This document shows, piece after piece, positions 53,373 through 60,215 of a stretch of 64,000 nucleotides of DNA; within the stretch, counting starts at the first letter, position 1; the number at the start of each line of letters is the position of its first letter. The translations under genes and the position numbers were made by a program. The stretch spans positions 7,764 to 71,763 of the forward strand of contig DCCQ01000074.1 in the NCBI GenBank assembly GCA_002314195.1. Direction: 5' to 3'. This DNA comes from Bacteroidales bacterium UBA1077 (lineage in GTDB: Bacteria; Bacteroidota; Bacteroidia; Bacteroidales; UBA932). The notes under the pieces were generated by a model. That model did not search any database, was not told the origin of the DNA, and saw only the letters and a list, made by a program, of their open reading frames with translations.

Positions 53373-53987
53373 CTATGCCTGCGCAAGGGCCGCGATGACC
53401 CTAAGGACCTCGAAGGGGTCCTGTCCGTTCTTGACCGCCGTCTGTATGACGGAGGCGACGGTGGCGTAGTTTTCCACACCGGCCTCGGTCCGGAAGCATC
53501 CGCTGACCTTGAGTTTGGTCTTGGCCGGCCTGAGCGCCTTCTCGCTGTCGTTGTTCGTGGGCGGGACATCCGGGTTCGTGAGGAAGGTGAAGACGTGGTC
53601 CCTGTGCTTGGCGATGCTCTTTTTGAGTTTGTCCAGCTCGGTGTCCTTCCCGTCTTCCCTCGTGTGGACGGGAGGTCTGGCGAGCAGCTCGTCCAGACGT
53701 TCATCCATCCCGACATCCCCCATGAAGTAGGCGGGCCGGCGGTCGGTCACCCAGACCGTCCCGCCCAGCTCCTCAGGCGTGAAGTGCCTGTTGACGACAC
53801 TATGTCCCCTGCTCTTGTCAAAGGCAAGGTACGTCGGCGCCGGCCACCTTCCCGTCCGCGTCCTTTCGTCTTATCATCTCGTATGGCTTCTTGGAGAGCC
53901 TGCGCATGGCATTCAGTATGTTGGACACGGTTCCCTCGCTGATGTGCAGCCCGAAGACGGTCTCGAACAAGTTGGCTTGAACTGAAA
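53373..53987 (-). pseudogene. IS66-family transposase relic
   Basis: The minus strand encodes pieces of an IS66 transposase in order: LFETVFGLHISEGTVSNIL then RRLSKKPYEMIRR, a frame break, AFDKSRGHSVVNRHFTPEELGGTVWVTDRRPAYFMGD, and the C-terminal core DVPPTNNDSEKALRPAKTKLKVSGCFRTEAG. Compared with intact IS66 proteins, the N-terminal zinc-finger part and internal segments around the active-site region are missing. The largest remaining frame (53373-53750) is 125 residues. No intact terminal repeats were recognised. Confidence 0.85.
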
Positions 53988-54004
53988 AAAGTGGTTCAGT
54001 TCAA
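53977..54004. repeat. 9-bp inverted repeat at the IS66 relic edge
   Basis: TTGAACTGA (53977-53985) and TCAGTTCAA (53996-54004) flank AAAAAGTGGT. It lies where transposase homology stops and AT-rich DNA begins, so it may mark the breakpoint. Confidence 0.55.
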
Positions 54005-54052
54005 GTCAGTTTTCCGAACATTGTTTGACTTTGTTGTTGAAGCATTAGTCTC

Positions 54053-54078
54053 ACAATATTTGTCCACAATATTTGTCC
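54053..54078. repeat. Tandem 13-bp repeat before the flavodoxin gene
   Basis: ACAATATTTGTCC occurs twice, back to back (54053-54065 and 54066-54078). It lies about 100 bases upstream of the flavodoxin-like start and could be an operator or replication slippage. Confidence 0.6.
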
Positions 54079-54180
54079 TTTCTTGCTTGTTTATGATTTT
54101 TTCTATAACTTACCACTTGATTATAAGTTAGGTTGGTTGAATATATCTCAAAACAACTTCTTAACAATGAGGAATCAGAC

Positions 54181-54708
54181 ATGGAAAAAGGGATTATTAT
54201 CTACAAATCTAAATATGGAGCCGCAAAAAAATATGCCCAATGGCTCCAGAGGATGGCCGGTTTTCAATGCATAAAGACACGCGATGCCGCGCTGAAGGAT
54301 ATATTACAGTATGACACAATCGTTTTATGCAGCAGTATATATGCCTCTGGAATAGCAGGATTGCCTTTCTTGAAAAAGAATATTGACAGTTTGAGGGATA
54401 AAAAAATAGCGATATTTTGTGTTGGTGCCTCTCCTCATGATGAGAGTGCGTTTGAAGAAATCAAAGCACGCAATCTGACAGGAAACTTAAAAGGGATTCC
54501 ACTTTTTTACGGAAGAGGTGCCTGGGATCTAAGTAAGATGACCTTTATTGACAGGACTATATGCAAAATGCTTCAAAGGTCGATATCGAAAAAGGATCCT
54601 GACACGTATGAGCCGTGGATGAAAGCTCTTATGTGTTCGGTAGGAAAAAGCTGCGATTGGACAGATGAAAAATATCTGCTCCCGTTGTTGGACTTCCTGC
54701 GGCATTAA
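54181..54708 (+). CDS. Flavodoxin-domain protein
   Basis: 175 residues from the ATG at 54181. The flavodoxin FMN-binding start GIIIYKSKYGAAKKYAQWL, the second loop VLCSSIYASGIAGLPFL and the third FCVGASPHD are visible. It resembles HemG-type flavodoxins, but a short flavodoxin with another partner is equally possible. The gene is AT-richer than the core genes and stands alone in an accessory patch after the IS66 relic. Confidence 0.82.
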   Translation: MEKGIIIYKSKYGAAKKYAQWLQRMAGFQCIKTRDAALKDILQYDTIVLCSSIYASGIAGLPFLKKNIDSLRDKKIAIFCVGASPHDESAFEEIKARNLTGNLKGIPLFYGRGAWDLSKMTFIDRTICKMLQRSISKKDPDTYEPWMKALMCSVGKSCDWTDEKYLLPLLDFLRH

Positions 54709-54850
54709 ACTTCGGCAAATGCGCCATCGACGCCGGAACCCTTGTTGTTGAGAAGTCCGACATGACATCGATCGTGGTGAAGTGACAACTTTGACCAATT
54801 CTCCGTCAAGATGTATCAAGCATCGTGGAGAGTTGACACTTGGACTTGGA

Positions 54851-54869
54851 GGGGCGCTTGAAAAGCCCC
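54851..54869. terminator. Small hairpin downstream of the flavodoxin gene
   Basis: GGGG-C-GCTT, loop GAA, AAGC-CCCC. No T-run follows. The rest of 54709-54927 shows no supported gene; an open frame just after the flavodoxin stop (GKCAIDAGTLVVEKSD) may be the tail of a lost gene. Confidence 0.4.
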
Positions 54870-54927
54870 GGTTTCAGATTCCCGAAATATTGTCGAGAAG
54901 TATAAGCTCTTGATAATTAGTAAATAA

Positions 54928-54967
54928 GCAAATCCCCTTTAGCCAATATCAACTAAAGGGGATTTGC
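54928..54967 (+). terminator. Twin of the fba terminator
   Basis: A perfect 15-bp stem (GCAAATCCCCTTTAG with CTAAAGGGGATTTGC) is preceded by TAAGCTCTTGATAATTAGTAAA. The same layout, sequence and spacing occur at 53190-53250 after fba, with paired changes that keep the stem. It directly precedes a lipoprotein gene that lacks a normal start. Confidence 0.75.
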
Positions 54968-56461
54968 TAATATAGCGATTTTGAGTCTGCTTTTGTTGGG
55001 AATCGGATCTTGCGAAAAACACGAAAGCATTTCACAAGTATTGCCTGTAAAGGAAACAATGTCGATATCGACTGCATTTATGGAGTTCTCATCTCCTGAG
55101 GAACTGAACGAGTTTGTGAGAGAATCAAATGAAGGTATCACGACTAGAACTGCTAGTCAGGAGATTAACTCGATATGTTCTGTAATCCCGGTTTCACTGG
55201 TAAATAGGGACCTTGTCCTGTCTGTTGAGATTCCGGATTCTCTGCGTAAGGTTATTGATGGTGGCGATGTTAACCTTTATACTGATTTAGGGTATGAATC
55301 ACTATTGCCTGAAGAATCGTTTGCTGCCGCATTGAACTACAGAGGTGAGTATGCTGTGAATGACACAGTTTATAAGGTCTCTCCAAGGGGAACATTCTGT
55401 ATGCCAAAAAAACTCGTGAATACATTTGAGAAAGAGTATGCCAAGGTTTACAAAGAGAAAGTATCGGAAGTCGGCGACGGATTTTATGATTTCAGCAAAT
55501 CTGACAGCATAAGCAAGGACTTGCGTGCAAATCTTCGCCTTTATGATACATTTGGCAATGGTACGGTAGCTATAGGGCTGCAGTACGAACGATCAGGAGA
55601 GGAAAATCCAACCGACACGCGCTCTACTGCATTGCCCGATGGTAATCTTGATGATGATTGGATAGCGGCTTTGGATATTGATTGGGATTCTTTCGACTCC
55701 TATACGACAGATGCTCATACAGTGGCAGGTAAATGGATACGATCATTATTTGGCAGAAATAAGGCGTTTATGTCTCATTTGCGAATAACCGACGTTTGAA
55801 AACTAAATTATATTATTACAATTATTTGGGACACACGTCGATAGGCGCGAAGGCAAAATTCCAAAAAAAGAATCTTATAGGTTGGAGTGGAAAGAGTGCA
55901 GATCATCTATATTTGATTTGGAGTAATGTGATTTTAAAATCCAAGTTGCCATATGCTATTGAATATCCACATACATTTAAGCCGACGACCAGAATTTTTG
56001 TTGGGTCTAACATTGAAAAAATACCTGGCACAAACGTCAAGGGAACGGTCGACTATTATGTGGGTAAGCCGCTGTCCGATAAAGAATTGAAATCTCTGGC
56101 TACGGAAAATTATTTAAAGGCTGTTATCGATCTTAAGATGCAGGTTGACAAAGATTTTGATAAGAATCCAAGACAAGTTGGAGCTATAAGATATGTTTGT
56201 GATAATGTTGTATGGACGATAATTCGACCTTATGGAATACATGAAAGTAATGAGGAGAAGATAACTTGTAATTTTGAAAGTGATTTCCACTTTAAAGTAG
56301 GAGTGAAAGATTTTGTCCCTGGCTTGAAATATGATGTAAAAGAATGGCTAAGCAAGATTTCAGCTCAAGAATTAGAGTCCCCTAAACTCATTCAAGGCGA
56401 AATACGTTCGGCTGCCACAAAAAATGGCGAGACAAAGGGGGTTAGATTGATTAAGAAATAA
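54957..56461 (+). pseudogene. Lipoprotein gene (DUF4848-like), frameshifted and without an ATG start
   Basis: Two adjoining frames (to 55799, then from 55796) read as one protein of roughly 500 residues. The first has a lipoprotein signal core (LSLLLLGIGSCEKHES) but no ATG: only TTG at 54981, and the open frame begins at 54957 inside the terminator-like hairpin. The second begins KTKLYYYNYLGHTSIGAKAKFQKKNLIGWSGKSADHLYLIW. Adding one T in the run at 55795-55797 joins them as ...RITDVLKTKLYYYN. The text resembles Bacteroides DUF4848 lipoproteins, judged by eye. The gene was probably inactivated at both points. Confidence 0.65.
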
Positions 56462-56486
56462 TCATAAATAATTTTGCTGGATTGTT

Positions 56487-57086
56487 ATGAGGAATATTGT
56501 AATGTGTATGGCACTGATGTTATGTGCATTTGGCTTTGATGTGAAAGCTCAAAGCGTTGTGCGTGCCATCGAGGGGGAAGTGGCTTTTACTGGAGTAAGG
56601 GCTTCACATAATATGATATTTGATGAGAGTCGACCGGGACTTGGTCTCGCTGGAGAATTACGGTATAATTTTCATAGCGTTCCTGTTGATATTGGTATAC
56701 AGGGGAGAGGGCAGATATGGGGAAGGCAATCGTTGTCTGAGTCTGCCTCTGATGAGTACAAGTATGCTGGAGAAAAGTTGAACTATTTGTCGGCGAACGT
56801 CCTTCTTGTTTCTGATTATAACTTCAGACGAGGGCAATCTGTGTCCATGTTCATTGGAGCCGGTGTCGGGGTGGCTTTTTTTGAGGAAAATTCCAGTCTT
56901 GAAAGGGCTGGATATAGTCTATATGTCGGAAATGGGAAATCGAGATCATTCTGTTTTATGCCTCGTGTAGGAGCTGAATTTTTGAATAGATTGCGTTTGA
57001 CGCTGTTTTATCAGTTTGAGGACAAGGCTAATGAGTGCTTTGGCTTACAGGTTGGTCTTGCAATCGGAGGAGGAATGAAGAAATAG
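56487..57086 (+). CDS. Small outer-membrane beta-barrel protein
   Basis: 199 residues with a signal peptide ending DVKAQ. The mature part alternates polar and hydrophobic residues with glycine-rich turns (GLGLAGELRYNFHSVPVDIGIQGRGQIWG, VSMFIGAGVGVAFFEEN, FMPRVGAEFLNRLRLTLFYQFE), as in eight-stranded porin-like barrels. Function unknown. It lies 26 bases after the frameshifted lipoprotein gene and was probably its partner. AT-rich like its neighbour. Confidence 0.72.
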   Translation: MRNIVMCMALMLCAFGFDVKAQSVVRAIEGEVAFTGVRASHNMIFDESRPGLGLAGELRYNFHSVPVDIGIQGRGQIWGRQSLSESASDEYKYAGEKLNYLSANVLLVSDYNFRRGQSVSMFIGAGVGVAFFEENSSLERAGYSLYVGNGKSRSFCFMPRVGAEFLNRLRLTLFYQFEDKANECFGLQVGLAIGGGMKK

Positions 57087-57100
57087 GGCTCTTATTAACT

Positions 57101-57143
57101 AAAAAAGGGGATGGACTCAAAAGTGAGTTGTCCCCTTTTTTTA
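57101..57143 (+). terminator. Strong terminator after the beta-barrel gene
   Basis: AAAAAAGGGGA pairs with TCCCCTTTTTT, with an inner ACTCA/TGAGT stem, and a T-run follows. Because it is flanked by A and T runs it can also stop the leftward LytTR transcript. Confidence 0.85.
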
Positions 57144-57153
57144 CGGACATATA

Positions 57154-57900
57154 TTATCTGTCCAGCCACTCCCGGAGTTCAGCTGATTTCTCTTTGCTCA
57201 GCGTCAATGGCTGGTCACATCCCTTGAGTCGGATCCTGAGACGTGAGTTGAAGAACAGGCTTATGCGTGCTATGGAACCGATGTTCGCGATGTATTGCCT
57301 GTTGAGCCGGAAGAACATCCTCGGATCAAGTCCGTTCTCCAATTCGCTCATTGTGAACTGGACGGCATTGGCGTCACCGTCCGCCGACTTGGCATACACG
57401 TGCCGCTGATCAAAATAAAAATACAGGATATCCTTCACATTGGCCGGAATCAGTTCATCTCCCTTCCAGATCAATATGCGCTCCCTGTAAGCCCGGAGTT
57501 CACCGACGACCGTGTCAAGTTTGTCCTTGTTGAACGCTTTCTGCCCGGCGAGGCTTTCAACTTTCTTAAGCGCGGCGGAAAGACTCTCTTTCTCGATAGG
57601 CTTGAGGAGATATTCCACACCGTTGTTCTTGAACGCCTTGAGCGCATATTCGTCATAGGCGGTGGTGAATATGACCATACATTCCGGCATCACCGCCTGG
57701 AACGCGTCGAACACATCATGATCCCGCAGCCTTATGTCCGAGAAGATAATGTCATATCCGGAATATTCCGAAAGCCTTGATATGACTTCCGAAGTGGTGG
57801 TCAAAAGTCCGTCTATCTCCATATCCGGTCTGAGAGCCTGCAGCATCCGTCTCAACCTGCGGAAACTGATCTCCTCGTCTTCTATTATCAATGCTTTCAT
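57154..57900 (-). CDS. LytTR-family response regulator
   Basis: 248 residues. The receiver domain (1 to about 120) has the acidic pair in IIEDEE, the phospho-acceptor Asp in YDIIFSDIRL and the Lys in LLKPIEKESL. A LytTR DNA-binding domain (about 145-248) follows: DILYFYFDQRHVYAKSADG, RMFFRLNRQYIANIGSI, RLRIRLKG. It is the partner of the kinase encoded just upstream, whose stop overlaps this start by four bases. A direct repeat at 59062-59095 is a candidate binding site. Confidence 0.93.
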   Translation of the reverse strand: MKALIIEDEEISFRRLRRMLQALRPDMEIDGLLTTTSEVISRLSEYSGYDIIFSDIRLRDHDVFDAFQAVMPECMVIFTTAYDEYALKAFKNNGVEYLLKPIEKESLSAALKKVESLAGQKAFNKDKLDTVVGELRAYRERILIWKGDELIPANVKDILYFYFDQRHVYAKSADGDANAVQFTMSELENGLDPRMFFRLNRQYIANIGSIARISLFFNSRLRIRLKGCDQPLTLSKEKSAELREWLDR

Positions 57901-58952
57901 AATGATTTGATTATTGGAAGGCTCACCACGAAAAACTGCTCATCACCTTCTTCGGTTATGCTTATTACAGGCTCCTCTCCACATTCAATTGAATATCTCT
58001 TCTTAAGATTATTAAGCCCGATGCCGTTGCCCGGAATGTAGGGTGCTGAGGCTTGTCCATTGTTATAAAGACTGTTGCTTACTACAAGTCTGTCACCACG
58101 TTTGAAAACCAAGATCCGTAGCGGGTGCTCCGGTGACGGACAGTTATGCCTGACAGCATTCTCTATCAACAGCTGCATACTCATCGTCAGAATCTTTTCA
58201 TCGCTCTGGCACTCAAGGCCATCGTCACTGAAATCTATGCTTGCCGGGAAACGGGTCTGCATGATTGACACATACTCCTTGGCGAATATCATCGCTTCCG
58301 AAACAGGGACGATGTCTTTTTCAAGACTGTTGATGATATATCTGTATATCCTTGACAGAGAAACGGTAAAACGCTCCGCCCTGTCCGGATTTTCTTCGAT
58401 CAACCCCGAAAGGATATTAAGGCTGTTAAAGACAAAGTGAGGATCCATTTGTGATTTGAGAAGTCTTTTGGTCAAAAGAAGATTCTCCTCTTTTTGCTTG
58501 ATGACGATATCTGTATATTCTCGTAACACATGGAATTCGGCCACAAAACTGGCAACGATGCAAAAAATATATAAACTTCCCCAAAAGTCATCTGTTTCAG
58601 GCTTATATATAAATTCGGCGATAAACGTCTCATATAAAACAGCAATCAGAAGATTTAGACAGATTGTTAGAAAACCGTTGATAATTAGCCTCTTTGGCGT
58701 TGTTCGTTGTGGCTGTTTTTTGTGTAGCAAAAAATGTTCGAGAAGAAGACTGGTGAGAGTGAACGTGGCGCAGTACCCGAAATCTACGAAAATTCCGTTT
58801 ATATTTATGGACCAAGCGTCGTGACCGACATAGATGGCACTCCATAACAACGAATAAATGACGTATGCCGCTACTGAGAGGTACAACCATTGTTTTAAGA
58901 ATGTCAACCACATTAGAAAGAACCCTTCCTTAATATATTGCAATGCTTTCAT
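57897..58952 (-). CDS. LytS-type sensor histidine kinase
   Basis: 351 residues. Four membrane helices occupy about 12-150. The His_kinase domain carries LLKSQMDPHFVFNSLNILSGLIEENP with the phospho-acceptor His. The ATPase part has LLIENAVRHN and GNGIGLNNLKKRY. There is no large extracytoplasmic sensor, so the signal is probably sensed in or at the membrane. Co-transcribed with the LytTR regulator and divergent from the small outer-membrane gene at 59164. Confidence 0.92.
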   Translation of the reverse strand: MKALQYIKEGFFLMWLTFLKQWLYLSVAAYVIYSLLWSAIYVGHDAWSININGIFVDFGYCATFTLTSLLLEHFLLHKKQPQRTTPKRLIINGFLTICLNLLIAVLYETFIAEFIYKPETDDFWGSLYIFCIVASFVAEFHVLREYTDIVIKQKEENLLLTKRLLKSQMDPHFVFNSLNILSGLIEENPDRAERFTVSLSRIYRYIINSLEKDIVPVSEAMIFAKEYVSIMQTRFPASIDFSDDGLECQSDEKILTMSMQLLIENAVRHNCPSPEHPLRILVFKRGDRLVVSNSLYNNGQASAPYIPGNGIGLNNLKKRYSIECGEEPVISITEEGDEQFFVVSLPIIKSL

Positions 58953-58967
58953 TCGTCACGTTTTTCA

Positions 58968-58975
58968 CAAATTTA
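58968..58975 (-). promoter_or_regulatory. -7 box of the LytS/LytTR operon
   Basis: TAAATTTG on the minus strand fits TAnnTTTG, 15 bases before the start codon. The -33 match is poor. Confidence 0.45.
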
Positions 58976-59061
58976 CACAAACAATCGGCAATTGCATCCT
59001 ATGACAACCCGAAACGGAATTTTATTGTCATATTCAGGATAAATCCTGTATCAAATCATCA

Positions 59062-59095
59062 AATATTCCTGTTCGACACGCGAATATTCCTGTTC
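59062..59095 (+). promoter_or_regulatory. Direct repeat, candidate LytTR operator
   Basis: AATATTCCTGTTC occurs at 59062-59074 and 59083-59095, exactly 21 bases apart, two turns of the helix. LytTR proteins bind pairs of short direct repeats at this spacing. It lies in the divergent region between the LytS/LytTR operon and the 59164 gene. Confidence 0.6.
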
Positions 59096-59163
59096 ATACA
59101 TCCCATTAATCATAATGTCGCTTTTTTAGGGTACATTAGCATCAACTTTAAATTATTCATTTC

Positions 59164-59679
59164 ATGAAAAAGAGTTTTTTGCGATTGATCATCACGCTTA
59201 CTGCCTTGTGTGGTGCTATGACAATGTCGGCGCAGGAACATTCACCGAGGTCTGCCGGATATAGGGGAAGCGTTACTCTTACTGATCAGTATTCTGTCAT
59301 TGTCGGTTTTGAAACATCACACGGGTACATGTTCAATGAGCATCATTATATAGGTGCTGGAGTAGGCGGATTCTTTATCCCTACAGATAATCTGCCACGT
59401 TTCGGACAAGTGTTTGCGGATTATCGGGCGTATCTGTCTGACAGATCGAGCACTATGGTGGCCGGTGTCAAGGCCGGTTTCTGCCATGCTTTCAAGACAG
59501 GCAGCGGAGATCACAATGTCTATAGCTTTATGAATGCCGCGACAGTGGAACCAAGTCTTGGCTGGATCTGGGGTGGTCGGAAAGGAAAAGGATTTGGAAT
59601 AAATCTTGGCGCCCAGGTCTTTATCCATAAGGATGATGTGGCAGCGTTGCCGAAACTAAACTTATTCTACGAGTTCTAA
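59164..59679 (+). CDS. Small secreted outer-membrane-type protein
   Basis: 171 residues with a signal peptide ending TMSAQ. The mature part shows barrel-like strands with Gly and aromatic residues (SVIVGFETSHGYMFNEHHYIGAGVGGFFIP, FADYRAYLSDRSSTMVAGVKAGF, SLGWIWGGRKGKGFGINLGAQVFI) and ends in LNLFYEF with a C-terminal Phe, typical of outer-membrane proteins. Function unknown. It is divergent from the LytS/LytTR genes and probably under their control. A decayed second copy follows. Confidence 0.75.
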   Translation: MKKSFLRLIITLTALCGAMTMSAQEHSPRSAGYRGSVTLTDQYSVIVGFETSHGYMFNEHHYIGAGVGGFFIPTDNLPRFGQVFADYRAYLSDRSSTMVAGVKAGFCHAFKTGSGDHNVYSFMNAATVEPSLGWIWGGRKGKGFGINLGAQVFIHKDDVAALPKLNLFYEF

Positions 59680-59692
59680 CATGGTCTTCAGG

Positions 59693-60161
59693 GCGGAATT
59701 GCAAAAAAGCGTTTATCCCCACAGATAATCAGCTATCTTTCGGACAAGTGTTTTCGGATCGCCAGGTGTATCTATCTGACAGAACCAGCACAATGGAGAA
59801 CAGTGCCAAGGCCGGTTTCTGTCACGCTTTCAAGACTGACTGCGGAGACCATTACGGCTATACTTTTATTAATGCCGCGACAGTGGACCCAAGTCTTGGT
59901 TGGATTTGGGGCGGGCGCAAAGGAAACGGATTTGGCATAAGGTTATGCTGGTTCCTTCTGATGGCAATGCTTTGGCAACGGAGCAGTCTAATGAAGAATA
60001 TGACTGGTATCACGGGCCTGTTGTCCTTGAGAGACGAAAATTGGGTCAAACGTCTCCCAAGGGTGCAGGATGCTCTCTTGGGAATCAAAAGAGACCGAAA
60101 GTGACACCGAAGGGAACAAGTCGGGTTAAAATGCGCAATTCCGTTTTTGTTTTCTGTTGAA
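59693..60161 (+). pseudogene. Decayed tandem copy of the 59164 gene joined to another fragment
   Basis: From about 59715 to 59940 the DNA translates to FGQVFSDRQVYLSDRTST, AKAGFCHAFKTDCGDHYGYTFINAATVDPSLGWIWGGRKGNGFGI, closely matching residues 80-155 of the preceding gene. The signal-peptide half is missing and the frame breaks just before the surviving part. After 59945 a different coding trace begins (LVPSDGNALATEQSNEEYDWYHGPVV) that matches nothing else here. A remnant of duplication and later recombination. Confidence 0.75.
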
Positions 60162-60164
60162 AGT

Positions 60165-60195
60165 TTTGATTATTTGTGAAGATAGGGTATCTTTA
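60165..60195 (+). promoter_or_regulatory. Promoter of the SNF2 helicase gene
   Basis: TTTG (60165-60168), 19 bases, TATCTTTA (60188-60195): one base from the full pattern, and 20 bases before the ATG. Confidence 0.6.
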
Positions 60196-60215
60196 ATGAT
60201 CAAAACACAATCAAT

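Noticed and set aside
53352..53942. 196-residue plus-strand frame
   Set aside because: It is opposite the IS66 transposase relic, whose minus-strand motifs are clear.
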